A stretch of DNA of 64,000 nucleotides. It comes from Microbulbifer okhotskensis. Its GTDB lineage: Bacteria > Pseudomonadota > Gammaproteobacteria > Pseudomonadales > Cellvibrionaceae. The DNA lies in the NCBI RefSeq assembly GCF_023895975.1, contig NZ_JALBWM010000002.1:44053-108052 (forward strand). The letters run 5' to 3'. The notes beneath the pieces were generated by a model, which searched no databases, was not told the origin of the DNA, and worked only from the letters and a program-made list of their open reading frames with translations. Below, in pieces: positions 46,190 to 57,136 of this stretch; positions within the stretch are counted from its first letter, which is position 1; each line of letters begins with the position of its first letter. Position numbers and translations under genes: made by a program.

Positions 46190-46935
46190 GCGATCAGTCC
46201 CAAGATAAACATCAACCTTTTATCGACCATCTGATCGAGCTGCGTAATCGCCTGTTACGGACTCTTTTGGTCGTCGTAGTTATATTTGTTTGTCTGATGC
46301 CGTTTGCCTCTGAAATATATAACTTCATTGCCAATCCTCTTCAGGAACGTTTGGTGGGCGGGGCCGGAATGATTGCAACAGAGGTGACATCAACATTCCT
46401 GACACCGTTTAAAACCACTTTTATAGTCTCTTTCTTTATTGCAATTCCTTTTGTGCTTTATCAGGCTTGGGCGTTTATCGCTCCCGGATTGTATAAAAAT
46501 GAAAAGCGTATAGCGGTCCCGATACTGGCTACTAGTGTTGCATTGTTCTATGTCGGCATCGCCTTTGCGTACTATGTTGTATTTCCTATCCTGTTTGATT
46601 TCTTTGTGGGCTCGGCTCATGCCGATATCAAAGTTATGCCGGATATGCGCAGTTATCTGGATTTGGTGTTGAAACTGTTTTTTGCATTTGGTTTTGCTTT
46701 TGAGATTCCCATTGCGACAGTGTTGCTGATTTGGAGTGGGGCGGTCGATGCCAAAACCCTGGCGAGCAAGCGTGCCTACGTGATCGTCGGCTGCTTTTTA
46801 ATTGGGATGCTATTGACTCCACCGGATGTTATTTCCCAGTCGTTATTGGCCCTACCGATGTGGCTACTATTTGAAATTGGGATTATTTTTGGGCGATGGA
46901 TAAAATCCTCACCCAAGAATGAGGCCACCCAGTAG
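46186..46935 (+). CDS. tatC: Sec-independent translocase subunit TatC
   Basis: Core receptor of the twin-arginine pathway with six membrane segments. [25 protein letters not shown] carries the conserved HLxELRxR, followed by [35 protein letters not shown], with the FxxPGL motif, and [16 protein letters not shown]. 249 residues, the usual length. Confidence 0.97.
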   Translation: MSDQSQDKHQPFIDHLIELRNRLLRTLLVVVVIFVCLMPFASEIYNFIANPLQERLVGGAGMIATEVTSTFLTPFKTTFIVSFFIAIPFVLYQAWAFIAPGLYKNEKRIAVPILATSVALFYVGIAFAYYVVFPILFDFFVGSAHADIKVMPDMRSYLDLVLKLFFAFGFAFEIPIATVLLIWSGAVDAKTLASKRAYVIVGCFLIGMLLTPPDVISQSLLALPMWLLFEIGIIFGRWIKSSPKNEATQ

Positions 46936-47707
46936 ATGAAAAAAATCAATCGCCGCTGTCTTTTATAGCGATGATTGTTCCTGTCTTTCCCTTTCTCCTT
47001 TATGAGCACTGGGGCCAATTCAGTGTGGCATTTTGCGGCACGGGAGGGTGGCGCATCTATGCCCTGTGCGCAATTCACAAGCTACAGTTTGTCGGTGTCA
47101 ATGCCTATATGCTTGATATCGACAGCATATTCAGGGTGTTTTTGCAAAGGGCCTTATTTGCTTATCCCGCGACTCCAACAGGGGTAGCTGGATTAACCGG
47201 CTGCTAAAAGTTCAGTCTACGGTCCTGTAGTGGTGGGGGAGATCGCCCCGCCAACGATAGGCGCGCATCCGCAGGTACTCTGCCGGGATACAAAGCCGGT
47301 GCAGCATATTGCTTATTCACAGGGACTGTTATTGCTCAGGCCGAGTAGTTGAGTGAGTGGTGATACTTGCTCGGTTGCATCAGGACCGTGGCATAGCTGC
47401 CATTCCCAGCAGTACCGTCACCACGAAATCTATAGTCGTAGCTTGGGCACTCGCAGGGCACTGATTTGAGAAACCAAAATGACTGAGATGCCCATTGAGT
47501 TCAACGCTGGCAGCTATCTCCCCAATATCCAGCGAAAACATCTACAGGACGCAGGAAACTGCGAGTGAATATGCTCGAGTAAAGGTGCTGCAGGAATTTG
47601 TGGGTGCATCCCGGCCGCGCGAAAATAGCCAATGACCAACAAGGTATAGCTCAAATACTACACTATTTTTTTGTTTGGCTTCTTACAGGGCGGGCAAACG
47701 GGTACGA
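46936..47707. other. Gene-poor stretch after tatC
   Basis: About 770 bases. Open frames here (longest 46971-47207, plus strand, 78 codons) lack a good ribosome-binding site and recognisable sequence. It may be decayed coding DNA. Confidence 0.4.
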
Positions 47708-47884
47708 CTACCTGTTCACACTAGTAGTGCTGTGCGCGGCGATTCGATCTTGTTCTGCGACTTCTTTCTCAACATTGTTGCGAATCAGGCGAACAAAGAA
47801 AGCGGCCATCAAAAATATAAAGACGATAACGGCCAAGCTAAGAAGGCCAGAAAAGCTGGTAAACAGGTCAATCAAAGCATCCAT
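47708..47884 (-). CDS. DUF3149-like small membrane protein
   Basis: 58 residues from ATG 47884, preceded by a strong GGAGAGAG. The sequence starts MDALIDLFTSFSGLLSLAVI and continues through one membrane segment to a charged tail (RNNVEKEVAEQ). The start and the FxxxxGLxSLAVI pattern resemble DUF3149 single-pass proteins. Role unknown. It follows another small membrane protein on the same strand. Confidence 0.7.
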   Translation of the reverse strand: MDALIDLFTSFSGLLSLAVIVFIFLMAAFFVRLIRNNVEKEVAEQDRIAAHSTTSVNR

Positions 47885-48030
47885 TTTCTCTCTCCAGTAG
47901 GCCAATGCTTCACCTGTGCAGTCTATGGAGACCTAATGGAATACTCTTGACCTAAATCAAGCTAATAGGATTTTGGTCGGTCATTGAATGGGTGCTTTAA
48001 CGGCCGGCTGGAGAGTGGGGGGGTGCCAGG

Positions 48031-48264
48031 TCATCGGAGAGTGCAAGCGGTCACCAGGCAAAAGCAAGCTGCCCCCGCCAATATAAATATTTCACCCTCC
48101 TCATGGCGTTGGGGTATAAGAAGTAGCAACGCCAGGGGAGGTAAAAATAACGCGATAAGCCCCGATAAGGGATCGCGCGCAAAGCCGACCAGTAGCAACC
48201 GCAACCAGGCAATAGCACCCAGGATCAGTGCGAAGACTGTCAGAACCGCCGCGACAGGTGCCAT
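48031..48264 (-). CDS. Small hydrophobic membrane protein of unknown function
   Basis: 77 residues from ATG 48264, with AAAGGG 8 bases upstream. Three hydrophobic stretches (AAVLTVFALILGAIAWL; LIALFLPPLALLLLI; IFILAGAACFCLVTACTL) with short turns between. It is upstream of the DUF3149-like gene by 146 bases and divergent from the aminopeptidase gene. I do not recognise a family. Confidence 0.55.
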   Translation of the reverse strand: MAPVAAVLTVFALILGAIAWLRLLLVGFARDPLSGLIALFLPPLALLLLIPQRHEEGEIFILAGAACFCLVTACTLR

Positions 48265-48335
48265 GCGATAACCCTTTGGGCATTCAGTAATTCGATTGCT
48301 GAGTTTTTCTAAGAAAAATACTAATAGGAAAAAGA

Positions 48336-49481
48336 GTGTATATCAGCATTTACGATCTACGATTTTCGGTGCGCCCCCGTGTCTGGTTAGTCGCGCTGAT
48401 AGTGACGTTACTTTATGGTTGTGAAACGGCGGGATATTACTTTCAGGCGGCTACTGGGCAGTGGCGTATATTATCCGCTCGACAGCCTATTGATGAGGTG
48501 GTACAGGATGCTAATACCAGTGAAAAACTGCAGCGGCAGTTACAGCTGGTGCAGGAAATTCGCGCCTATGCAGCCCAGGAATTGCGACTGCCGGTGGGGC
48601 AGGCTTACAGCGCTTATGTTCAACTTGAGGACGAATATCCGGTATGGAATGTATTGGCGGCACCAGAGTTTTCCCTGACGCCAAAGCGCTGGTGTTATCC
48701 GGTGGCGGGTTGTGCCAGTTACCGAGGGTACTTCCGCAAATCTGCAGCCAGCGCCAAAGCAAGTAGCCTGCGTCACCAAGGTTATGATGTTTATCTCGGT
48801 GCTGTTCCTGCCTACAGCACCTTGGGCTGGTTTAATGATCCGGTACTCTCCAGTTTTGTAAATTGGCCACCGGAAAGACTGGCTGGACTTCTGTTTCACG
48901 AGTTGGCCCATCGAAGGGTCTATGTCGCAGGTGACACCCGCTTTAATGAGAGCTTTGCAACCGCAGTATCCGAAATTGCCTTACCGGATTGGTTGCGTAG
49001 CCAGGGCCTATCCAGTTCCGCCGAGGAAACCCAGGGGCAAGCCCTGGCAGTTCGGCATTTAATGAATGCTGCACGTAAAGAGCTGCAACCCATTTACCAA
49101 TCCAGTTTACCCGATGAGGAAAAGCGCGAGGAGAAAGAAAAGATCCTGAGTCGCTTGAGGCGCTGCTATTGGCGTATGGCTGCAGACTGGACCTACCCGG
49201 CCCGCTATCAGGTTTATATCGAGAAAACCAACAACGCCACGCTGGCTCTGGCGGCTGAGTACGAATCCCTGGTACCGGCTTTTCAACAGCTCTATTTAAA
49301 TAGTGATGGTTGGGAAGATTTTTATAATGCTACTGAGAGATTGGGAGCCCTGGAAAAGAGTGAGCGAGAACCGAGATTGCTAGAGTTGTCTGTTGAATAC
49401 CGGCAGACGCATGTTGATACGGGCAGGAGGAATGATTTTGATACACAGGCTTGTATGCACAATGGACAGGAAAATTTGTAA
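48336..49481 (+). CDS. Predicted zinc aminopeptidase lipoprotein (COG4324 type)
   Basis: 381 residues. GTG 48336 gives a signal with lipobox LLYGC (Glu at +2). The zinc-protease motif HELAHRRVY is followed by FNESFATAVSE with the third ligand glutamate. GYYFQAATGQWRILSARQPI after the cysteine and YWRMAADWTYPARYQVYI late are typical of this predicted aminopeptidase family. It is outer-membrane anchored by inference. No partner gene is evident. Confidence 0.85.
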   Translation: MYISIYDLRFSVRPRVWLVALIVTLLYGCETAGYYFQAATGQWRILSARQPIDEVVQDANTSEKLQRQLQLVQEIRAYAAQELRLPVGQAYSAYVQLEDEYPVWNVLAAPEFSLTPKRWCYPVAGCASYRGYFRKSAASAKASSLRHQGYDVYLGAVPAYSTLGWFNDPVLSSFVNWPPERLAGLLFHELAHRRVYVAGDTRFNESFATAVSEIALPDWLRSQGLSSSAEETQGQALAVRHLMNAARKELQPIYQSSLPDEEKREEKEKILSRLRRCYWRMAADWTYPARYQVYIEKTNNATLALAAEYESLVPAFQQLYLNSDGWEDFYNATERLGALEKSEREPRLLELSVEYRQTHVDTGRRNDFDTQACMHNGQENL

Positions 49482-49703
49482 CCTTGATGAGTCGTTGTTG
49501 AGAGCTTTCTCGTAGGAATTCAGCTACAGCCAATAAGGTTATTCTCTGTGAGCCACTTTAATTACCAAGATTAAATATTTTTGCATGCTCAGAGGTTGAT
49601 TATGGCTGATCGTACAATTTCATCAGGATTTCTAGTTGTGTTTTTTCCATAATACATCGCCAGAATAAAGATAGATTCTTAGAGACGCTATCCCAATCAG
49701 GCA

Positions 49704-49862
49704 CTAATTATATTTTTTTATTCTAATACTTGGAAACTTTCTGCCAGCATCGGCAAAGCCATAAATTTCAGCCAGGAGGTCGTAGATATCTGCATTAATC
49801 TCAATCTGGGGATCGGTTTTTGCAAAAGCGGAGATTGCTTGTAAGCGCTGCTCTACTGAAGG
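49704..49862 (-). pseudogene. Remnant of an unknown gene
   Basis: A 52-codon open frame with no start codon, directly after an in-frame TAA. It reads like protein (VEQRLQAISAFAKTDP, then DIYDLLAEIYGFADAGRKF). It probably is the 3' end of a gene whose front has decayed. The stretch from 49482 to 49975 otherwise holds no gene. Confidence 0.35.
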
Positions 49863-49975
49863 TTAACCCCGCTAAATGTGAGCAGGAGCAGTATCTGGTG
49901 GCTCCAAGGATCGCTATAGATTTGCTCAAGTGTTCCTGGATGAAGTCCAAGTGAGCAGAGTGGATAAAGCTGCAG

Positions 49976-50983
49976 CTAAATAATTTTTTTTGCCACATCC
50001 AACATCCGGTTCGCAAAACCCCACTCATTATCAAACCAGATTAAAACCTTGGCCAGTTTATTGCTGGCTACTCGGGTTTGGCTGGCGTCAATGACGCCGG
50101 AGCGTGGATCGTGATTAAAGTCGCAGGAGGCCAGGGGTTCCCGGGTAAAGCCGAGCACGCCGTTGAATTCTGTTTCAGAGGCTAATTTTAATACGGCATT
50201 AATTTCCTTTTGATCGGTTTCTTTTTGTAGGGAAACTGATAAATCAATGGCTGAGACGTTTACCGTTGGTACACGCATGGCCTGCGCCTCAAATTTTCCG
50301 GCCAAGTGAGGCAAGATGCGTTCTATACCGCGTGCTAGGGCGGTGTCGACAGGGATAATTGAGGTTACGGCAGAGCGGGTTTTTCGCAGGTCGGTGTGAT
50401 GGTAGGCATCACTTACCGGCTGGTCGTTCATTGCAGAATGTATTGTGGTGATGACTCCGGCTTCAATACCGAAAGCTTTATCCAAGGCAGCGATAACCGG
50501 CACACTGCAATTAGTGGTGCAGGAGGCTGCAGAAATAATGCTCTCCTTGCCAGTTAAAATATTGTCGTTCACCCCGTATACGATAGTGGCATCGACATCC
50601 CGGCTTGCGGGTTGGGAAAAAAGCACTTTTTTGGCCCCTGTGGCCAAGTGTAGTTCTGCACGGCTGCGCTCTTTAAAACTACCGGTGCACTCCAACACAA
50701 TATCTACCTGTTCTCGACGCCAATCCAAGTCCTCCAGTCTCTTAAAGTGGGTGACGGAAATTGGGTCGCCATTGACGACAAGCACATCATCGCGCACAGA
50801 TACATCACCAGAGAAGCGGCCGTGGACAGAATCGTATTTAGTCAGATGTGCGATGGTGTCACAGTCGGCCAATTCATTGATGGCGACAATTTGTAAATTG
50901 TCACGGGCGCCGGATTCATAAAGTGCGCGTAATACGGAACGACCGATACGGCCGTAGCCATTGATAGCAAGTCTAAAGGTCAT
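49976..50983 (-). CDS. epd: D-erythrose-4-phosphate dehydrogenase
   Basis: GAPDH-family enzyme oxidising erythrose 4-phosphate toward pyridoxal phosphate synthesis. 335 residues. NAD loop [15 protein letters not shown]; catalytic cysteine in SAASCTTNC; histidine in TTIHSAMND; the Epd-type segments [20 protein letters not shown] and [17 protein letters not shown] favour Epd over glycolytic GAPDH. It is downstream of tkt on the same strand, the usual tkt-epd order. Confidence 0.88.
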   Translation of the reverse strand: MTFRLAINGYGRIGRSVLRALYESGARDNLQIVAINELADCDTIAHLTKYDSVHGRFSGDVSVRDDVLVVNGDPISVTHFKRLEDLDWRREQVDIVLECTGSFKERSRAELHLATGAKKVLFSQPASRDVDATIVYGVNDNILTGKESIISAASCTTNCSVPVIAALDKAFGIEAGVITTIHSAMNDQPVSDAYHHTDLRKTRSAVTSIIPVDTALARGIERILPHLAGKFEAQAMRVPTVNVSAIDLSVSLQKETDQKEINAVLKLASETEFNGVLGFTREPLASCDFNHDPRSGVIDASQTRVASNKLAKVLIWFDNEWGFANRMLDVAKKII

Positions 50984-51079
50984 AGCACCACTGCCGGGCT
51001 GGAAAAGAGTGTCAACTGAGGGGCTCCGATGTGGCAGCGACTGCTACCACATCGGATTGATAACGCATAGTTTACGGTT

Positions 51080-53080
51080 CTATTTCAATACTTTTTCCAC
51101 GGCCTCGGCGATCTTGTCGACGGTAAAGCCGAAGTAAGGCATCAGGTCGCCGGCCGGCGCAGACTCGCCAAAGGTGCTCATACCAATGATGGCGCCATCG
51201 AAACCGACGAACTTATACCAATAGTCTTTGTGACTTGCTTCTACTGCGACTCGAGCGCGTACTGAAGATGGCAGTACAGACTCGCGATAAGCGTCCTCTT
51301 GCTCCATAAACAGCTCAGCGCAGGGCATGGAAACAACGCGTACCTTTGTGCCCACCAGTTGTTCCTGAGCCGCCATAGCCAGTTCTATTTCGGAACCAGT
51401 GGCAATAATGATGGCTTCTGGTGTGCCCTCGCAGTCGGAGAGGATGTAACCTCCTTTTTCGATCTGCGCCAGCTGTACACTATTACGGTCTTGAGGAGCC
51501 AGCCCCTGACGGCTGAATACCAAGGTGCTGGGTCCATCCTTGCGGGCAATGGCCATCTTCCAGCTCACGGCGGATTCGGTCGCATCACAGGGACGCCAAG
51601 TGTGCAGGTTCGGTGTGGCACGCAGGGCGCTCAGTTGTTCCACGGGTTGGTGGGTGGGGCCATCTTCTCCCAAGCCTATGGAGTCGTGGGTATAGACGAA
51701 GATTACACGCTGCTTCATCAGTGCGGCCATGCGCACCGCGTTGCGCGCATACTCCATAAACATCAGGAAAGTAGCGCCGTAAGGTACGAAGCCACCGTGC
51801 AGGGCGACGCCATTCATCATGGCACTCATGCCGAACTCACGCACACCGTAGTAGACGTAGTTGCCGGAGGCATCCTTAGCGCTGATGCCTTTTGAGCCGG
51901 ACCAAATGGTGAGGTTGGAGCCTGCGAGGTCGGCAGAGCCACCAAGAAATTCGGGCAGCAGGGGACCGTAGGCGTTCAGAGCGTTTTGGCTCGCCTTGCG
52001 CGAGGCAATCTTCTGTGCGTCGTCCTGGCACTGCTTGATGTATTCATCCGCTTTAACGAGGAAGTCTGCGGGCAGTTCACCACTCATACGGCGTTCGAAG
52101 TCGGCGGCCAATTCCGGGAATTCCTCGCGGTAGTCAGCCAGGATATCTTTCCATTCGTCTTCCTGGGCCTCGCCTTTAGCCTTTCCATTCCAGCCGGCGT
52201 AAATATCTTCGGGAATCTCGAAGGGGGCGTGTACCCAGCCCAGCGTTTCGCGTACCAGGGCAATTTCTTCATCCCCTAGCGGTGCACCGTGGCACTCCTC
52301 ACGGCCCTGCTTGTTGGGGGAGCCGAAGCCAATCACGGTCTTGCAGCAGATAATAGTGGGCTTATCGCTGACATCGCGCGCTTCTTCGATAGCCGTTTTG
52401 ATCGCTGCCGAGTCGTGGCCGTCAACATTGGAAATAACATGCCAGCCGTAGGATTCAAAGCGCTTGGGCGTGTCATCAGTAAACCAGCCCTCGACTTCAC
52501 CATCGATGGAGATGCCGTTGTCATCATAAAAGGCGATCAGTTTGCCCAGACCCAGGGTGCCGGCCAGGGAGCACGCTTCGTGGGAGACGCCTTCCATCAA
52601 GCAACCATCGCCGAGGAAAGCGTAAGTGTGGTGATCGACCAGCTCATAACCTGGACGGTTGAATTGAGCGCCCAATACTTTCTCCGCCATTGCCATGCCG
52701 ACGGCATTGGTGATGCCCTGTCCCAGCGGACCTGTGGTGGTTTCGACGCCCGGTGCATACCCGTATTCTGGGTGGCCGGGGGTTTTCGAATGCAGCTGGC
52801 GGAAGTTTTGTAGCTCTTCAATCGGCAGATCATAGCCGGAGAGGTGCAGCAGCGAATAAAGCAGCATGGAGCCGTGGCCGTTGGACAGTACAAAGCGGTC
52901 GCGGTCAGCCCAGTTTGGATTTGCGGGATTGTGCTTTAAGTAGTCATTCCACAGCACCTCGGCGATATCCGCCATACCCATGGGCGCACCGGGGTGGCCG
53001 CTTTTGGCTTTCTGGACAGCGTCCATGGATAGGGCGCGAATGGCGTTAGCCTTTTCAGTGCGAGAGGGAGTAGAAGACAT
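51080..53080 (-). CDS. tkt: Transketolase
   Basis: Thiamine-diphosphate enzyme of the pentose phosphate pathway. ATG 53080 ([20 protein letters not shown]) gives 666 residues; a longer frame adds 49 unrelated residues. [18 protein letters not shown], the cofactor motif [13 protein letters not shown] with [17 protein letters not shown], and [19 protein letters not shown] are all present. It supplies erythrose 4-phosphate, the substrate of Epd encoded next to it. Confidence 0.96.
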   Translation of the reverse strand: MSSTPSRTEKANAIRALSMDAVQKAKSGHPGAPMGMADIAEVLWNDYLKHNPANPNWADRDRFVLSNGHGSMLLYSLLHLSGYDLPIEELQNFRQLHSKTPGHPEYGYAPGVETTTGPLGQGITNAVGMAMAEKVLGAQFNRPGYELVDHHTYAFLGDGCLMEGVSHEACSLAGTLGLGKLIAFYDDNGISIDGEVEGWFTDDTPKRFESYGWHVISNVDGHDSAAIKTAIEEARDVSDKPTIICCKTVIGFGSPNKQGREECHGAPLGDEEIALVRETLGWVHAPFEIPEDIYAGWNGKAKGEAQEDEWKDILADYREEFPELAADFERRMSGELPADFLVKADEYIKQCQDDAQKIASRKASQNALNAYGPLLPEFLGGSADLAGSNLTIWSGSKGISAKDASGNYVYYGVREFGMSAMMNGVALHGGFVPYGATFLMFMEYARNAVRMAALMKQRVIFVYTHDSIGLGEDGPTHQPVEQLSALRATPNLHTWRPCDATESAVSWKMAIARKDGPSTLVFSRQGLAPQDRNSVQLAQIEKGGYILSDCEGTPEAIIIATGSEIELAMAAQEQLVGTKVRVVSMPCAELFMEQEDAYRESVLPSSVRARVAVEASHKDYWYKFVGFDGAIIGMSTFGESAPAGDLMPYFGFTVDKIAEAVEKVLK

Positions 53081-53263
53081 AAGAAGAGCTCTCTGGTTTC
53101 TCAGATAGAGTGCGGCGCTGCTCTGCCGGCAGATTCCCGCAACAATGAAAATGGTGGCGTATTTTCCCGTAAAGGCCCGCCTTGCGCAAAGCTTTGCTGG
53201 GGGAATTGTTACTGAGTGCAGCAACAATCTGCTATTCCTATGCTTCAGGGCGCGTCTTTAGTC

Positions 53264-53313
53264 GCTATATCAAAAAAAACTTATAAAGCTATATCAAAAA
53301 TTTTTGATATAGC
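53264..53313. promoter_or_regulatory. Palindromic operator, probable SahR site
   Basis: A perfect 26-bp palindrome with half-site GCTATATCAAAAA and its complement (53288-53313). A separate copy of the same half-site lies at 53264-53276, 24 bases upstream. The palindrome overlaps the -35 box of the regulator gene next to it, as expected for self-repression. Confidence 0.75.
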
Positions 53314-53332
53314 ATGAGGCGCCTGCTAGACT
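53304..53332 (+). promoter_or_regulatory. Promoter of the ArsR-methyltransferase operon, likely leaderless
   Basis: -35 TTGATA (53304-53309), a 17-base spacer, -10 TAGACT (53327-53332). The expected start of transcription falls at or next to the ATG at 53340, and no ribosome-binding site is present. Confidence 0.65.
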
Positions 53333-53339
53333 CCAGCTC

Positions 53340-54296
53340 ATGTCTGAATATGAGTCCACTTCTCAATTGAGCCCCGGTCAGGAAATTCCTCAGCTGGCTC
53401 TTACCTTGAAGGCCGCCGGGGATCCGCTGCGGTTAGAGATACTGCGCCTGCTCAGCCAGGATTCATATAGCGTATTTGAATTGTGCCGTATCTTTGATTT
53501 GCGTCAGCCGGCGCTGAGTCACCACCTGAAAGTGCTCTCTCAGGCAGGCTTGGTTAACAAGCACCGGGAAGGCAACAACCTCTTCTATCGGCGGACAGCG
53601 AGTAGCCCCCTGTTGGCACAGCTCATTACTAATCTGGACCAGCTACCTCTGGCCGAAACAAGAGTGCAGGCGGTAGCCCGTATCTCTGAGGAGCGGGCTG
53701 AGGCTTCACGGCGCTTTTTTGCCGATTATGGAAATTGCTTTCGCGAACAGCAGGAGCTGATTGCCAGCTACAGCGTTTATGGTCCGCAAGTGGCGCAGTT
53801 GCTCAAACCTGGCCGCCAAGCACTGGAAGTGGGGCCCGGTGAAGGTGAATTTTTGCAGGAGTTGGCCCAACGCTTTACAACGGTTACAGCACTCGATCTC
53901 TCATCTGCAATGCTGGAACGAGCCCAGTCCTTTGCCGATGAACAGGGCATTAATAATATCGAGTTTGTCTGTAATGATACCCGTGCAGCTGCGGCGCGAC
54001 CGGCCAGCGCCGATACGATTGTGGTGAATATGGTGTTGCACCATACCCCTGATCCGGCACAAATCTTTCACGATTTACACAATGCGTTAAAACGTGGAGG
54101 CCAGCTGTTGGTGGCGGAACTACAAGAGCACAGCCAGGACTGGGCCAGAGAAGCTTGTGGGGATTTATGGCTGGGTTTTGCCCCCGAGCAGTTAAGCAAT
54201 TGGGCTGAAAGTGCGGGCCTGACGGATGGGCGCAGTGTTTACAGTGCCCTGCGCAATGGCTTTCAGATCCAGATAAGAGAATTTATCAAGCCCTGA
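53340..54296 (+). CDS. sahR: ArsR-family regulator fused to a methyltransferase domain, SahR-like
   Basis: 318 residues. Residues about 15-100 form an ArsR winged helix ([21 protein letters not shown], then [21 protein letters not shown]). The remainder is a class I SAM-methyltransferase domain ([19 protein letters not shown], then [22 protein letters not shown]). This fusion is typical of SahR, which senses S-adenosylhomocysteine and controls SAM-cycle genes in Proteobacteria. Here it directly precedes metK-ahcY-metF, which supports the assignment. The symbol is inferred from architecture and context. Confidence 0.85.
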   Translation: MSEYESTSQLSPGQEIPQLALTLKAAGDPLRLEILRLLSQDSYSVFELCRIFDLRQPALSHHLKVLSQAGLVNKHREGNNLFYRRTASSPLLAQLITNLDQLPLAETRVQAVARISEERAEASRRFFADYGNCFREQQELIASYSVYGPQVAQLLKPGRQALEVGPGEGEFLQELAQRFTTVTALDLSSAMLERAQSFADEQGINNIEFVCNDTRAAAARPASADTIVVNMVLHHTPDPAQIFHDLHNALKRGGQLLVAELQEHSQDWAREACGDLWLGFAPEQLSNWAESAGLTDGRSVYSALRNGFQIQIREFIKP

Positions 54297-54367
54297 CGGG
54301 GTTCGTCAGGCAAAGCCTGAAACAAGAATTTATGCAACCGCTACAGCGGGACAATGGAGACCTCTCA

Positions 54368-55588
54368 ATGAGTGAATACAGACTGTTTACTTCAGAATCC
54401 GTATCTGAGGGACACCCGGATAAAATTGCCGACCAGATTTCCGATGCTGTACTGGATGCTCTACTGGCCCGTGATAAGCAGGCGCGCGTTGCCTGTGAAA
54501 CCCTGGTGAAAACTGGTATCGCTGTTATTGCCGGTGAAATTTCCACTTCGGCCTGGGTCGACCTGGAAGAGTTAGTGCGCAAGGTAATTACCGATATCGG
54601 TTACACCTCCTCTGATGTGGGTTACGACGGTGAGACCTGCGGTGTAATCAATGTTATTGGCAAGCAGTCTGTAGATATTGCACAGGGTGTGGATCGTGTG
54701 AAGCCGGAAGATCAAGGCGCAGGGGATCAGGGGCTGATGTTTGGTTACGCGACCAACGAAACCCCGACATTTATGCCTGCGCCTGTCTATTACGCCCACC
54801 GTTTAGTGGAGCGTCAGGCAGAAGTGCGTAAGTCCGGTCTGCTGCCATGGTTGCGCCCCGATGCCAAAAGCCAGCTGACCTTTCGCTATGATGAACAGGG
54901 TCGCCCCTGTGCCATTGATGCCGTGGTTCTTTCCACCCAGCACAACCCGGATGTCAGCCACCAAGATCTGCGCGACGCGGTGATGGAGCTGATCGTGCAT
55001 CATACTCTGCCGCAAGAGTGGTTACATAAAGATACCCAGTTCCATATCAACCCAACAGGTAACTTTGTTATCGGTGGGCCGGTCGGTGATTGTGGCCTCA
55101 CCGGGCGTAAGATTATCGTCGACACTTACGGCGGTTCCGCACGTCATGGCGGCGGTGCATTCTCAGGTAAAGACCCCTCCAAAGTAGACCGCTCTGCCGC
55201 TTACGCGGGGCGTTATGTGGCCAAGAATATCGTTGCGGCCGGTCTCGCTAAACGCTGTGAAATCCAGGTCTCCTATGCCATTGGGGTAGCTGAGCCGACT
55301 TCTGTGGCGATTAATACCTTTGGTACCGGCTTGGTGCCAGAGGAAAAGCTGGTAGAGCTGGTGCGTGAGAATTTTGACCTGCGCCCCTACGCTATCTCCA
55401 AATCCCTCGATTTGTTGCATCCAATGTATCAATTGACTGCCGCTTACGGTCACTTTGGCCGTGATCCGTTTACTCACACTTACAATTGGATCGACAGCAA
55501 TGGTCAGGAGCGCAGTGAGAGTTTTACTGCATTCCCATGGGAAAAAACGGATAAAGCGGATTCGCTTCGCTCCCAGGCCGGCCTCTAA
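54368..55588 (+). CDS. metK: S-adenosylmethionine synthetase
   Basis: Makes SAM from methionine and ATP. ATG 54368 ([19 protein letters not shown]) gives 406 residues; GGAGA lies upstream. Motifs: [53 protein letters not shown]. It is 71 bases after sahR. The gap contains two overlapping short hairpins. Confidence 0.97.
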   Translation: MSEYRLFTSESVSEGHPDKIADQISDAVLDALLARDKQARVACETLVKTGIAVIAGEISTSAWVDLEELVRKVITDIGYTSSDVGYDGETCGVINVIGKQSVDIAQGVDRVKPEDQGAGDQGLMFGYATNETPTFMPAPVYYAHRLVERQAEVRKSGLLPWLRPDAKSQLTFRYDEQGRPCAIDAVVLSTQHNPDVSHQDLRDAVMELIVHHTLPQEWLHKDTQFHINPTGNFVIGGPVGDCGLTGRKIIVDTYGGSARHGGGAFSGKDPSKVDRSAAYAGRYVAKNIVAAGLAKRCEIQVSYAIGVAEPTSVAINTFGTGLVPEEKLVELVRENFDLRPYAISKSLDLLHPMYQLTAAYGHFGRDPFTHTYNWIDSNGQERSESFTAFPWEKTDKADSLRSQAGL

Positions 55589-55686
55589 GTCTCAGAGATA
55601 ATTATTCATGCCTGGGCCAAAAGCACAGGCACACAAAATAGGTTGGGTACCACCCGGCAAATAGATAATTTTTGGACTCAATAACG

Positions 55687-57072
55687 ATGAATCAAATGAG
55701 CACTGAATTTAAAGATTTTAAGATTGCGGATATTTCCCTGGCAGATTGGGGCCGCCGTGAAATTGAAATTGCCGAAGGAGAGATGCCGGCACTGATGACT
55801 CTACGCGAAAAATACCGCGAAGAGCACCCGCTGGCAGGTGCCCGTATTATGGGCTGTATCCATATGACGATCCAAACGGCCGTGCTGATAGAAACCCTGG
55901 TTGCTTTGGGTGCAGAAGTACGCTGGTCATCCTGTAATATTTTTTCCACTCAGGATCATGCGGCTGCCGCGATCGCCGCTCGGGGAATACCGGTTTTTGC
56001 CTGGAAAGGCGAAACCGATGAGGAATATGAATGGTGCTTGCAGCGTACCATCGGTGCCGATGTAGCCGGCTGGCAGCCGAATATTATTCTGGATGACGGC
56101 GGTGATCTCACAGAATTATTACATCGCGAGTACCCTGAACTTCTCGACAATTGTCACGGTGTCAGTGAGGAAACCACCACCGGAGTACACCGTTTGCAGG
56201 ATATGTTGCGTGAGGGCACTTTGAAAATCCCCGCGATCAATGTGAATGATGCTGTTACCAAGAGTAAGAACGACAACAAATATGGTTGTCGTCACAGCCT
56301 TAACGACGCCATCAAGCGCGCTACGGATCATCTGCTGGCCGGCAAGCGGGCATTGGTAATTGGTTACGGCGATGTGGGTAAGGGGTCCGCCGCATCACTG
56401 CGCCAAGAAGGTATGATTGTCAGGGTTTCTGAAGTAGATCCGATTTGTGCGATGCAAGCCTGCATGGACGGCTTTGAGCTGGTTTCTCCTTATATAGATG
56501 GTATCAATACCGGTACTACGGAGGGCATCAATAAAGCATTACTGGCTAATATTGATTTGATTGTTACCACCACGGGTAACGTAAACGTCTGCGATGCACA
56601 TATGCTTTCAGCCCTGAAGAGCGGTGCGGTAGTGTGCAATATTGGCCACTTCGATAATGAAATTGATACAGCCTTTATGCGTAAAAACTGGGAGTGGCAA
56701 GAAGTAAAGCCACAGGTGCATAAAATAGTACGCAACAGCGAGACTAATGACCACCTCCTGCTTTTATCTGAGGGGCGTCTGGTAAATCTTGGTAATGCTA
56801 CCGGTCATCCGAGCCGTATTATGGATGGCTCATTTGCTAACCAGGTTCTCGCACAGATCCATTTGTTTAAAGAGAAATTTGCAGAGCTACCCGCGGACCA
56901 AAAAGTCTCTGCGTTGTATGTAAAAGTACTGCCAAAGCACCTGGATGAAGAAGTTGCCCGCTATATGGTTGAAGGTTTCAGTGGCGTTATTACTCGTATG
57001 ACTGAGCAACAAGCCAAATATATTGGCGTCTCAGTGGAAGGCCCATTCAAACCTGAAAGTTATAAGTACTAA
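55687..57072 (+). CDS. ahcY: S-adenosylhomocysteine hydrolase
   Basis: Splits SAH into adenosine and homocysteine, removing the inhibitor of SAM-dependent methylation. About 461 residues from ATG 55687 ([20 protein letters not shown]); a TTG five codons earlier is an alternative. Signature [36 protein letters not shown] loop [15 protein letters not shown] and the C-terminal KPESYKY are intact. I see no SAH riboswitch in the 98-base gap after metK. Confidence 0.97.
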   Translation: MNQMSTEFKDFKIADISLADWGRREIEIAEGEMPALMTLREKYREEHPLAGARIMGCIHMTIQTAVLIETLVALGAEVRWSSCNIFSTQDHAAAAIAARGIPVFAWKGETDEEYEWCLQRTIGADVAGWQPNIILDDGGDLTELLHREYPELLDNCHGVSEETTTGVHRLQDMLREGTLKIPAINVNDAVTKSKNDNKYGCRHSLNDAIKRATDHLLAGKRALVIGYGDVGKGSAASLRQEGMIVRVSEVDPICAMQACMDGFELVSPYIDGINTGTTEGINKALLANIDLIVTTTGNVNVCDAHMLSALKSGAVVCNIGHFDNEIDTAFMRKNWEWQEVKPQVHKIVRNSETNDHLLLLSEGRLVNLGNATGHPSRIMDGSFANQVLAQIHLFKEKFAELPADQKVSALYVKVLPKHLDEEVARYMVEGFSGVITRMTEQQAKYIGVSVEGPFKPESYKY

Positions 57073-57087
57073 TAGCCCCTAACTAAA

Positions 57088-57110
57088 GGGTGCCGGTATT
57101 ACCGGCACCC
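57088..57110. repeat. 10-bp hairpin between ahcY and metF
   Basis: GGGTGCCGGT / ACCGGCACCC with an ATT loop and no T run. It may be a partial terminator or mRNA-stabilising hairpin inside the operon. Confidence 0.6.
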
Positions 57111-57136
57111 AAAATGTGCGGGGTTGGAGAAATATA

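Noticed and set aside
46971..47207. 78-codon plus-strand frame after tatC
   Set aside because: No ribosome-binding site, poor protein character and unrecognised sequence.
49801..50034. 77-codon minus-strand frame overlapping the end of epd
   Set aside because: It overlaps epd out of frame, and a competing frame in the same place (49704-49862) looks more protein-like.
55589..55686. SAH riboswitch before ahcY
   Set aside because: The short gap lacks the conserved core of known SAH riboswitches; control by the SahR-like repressor explains the context better.
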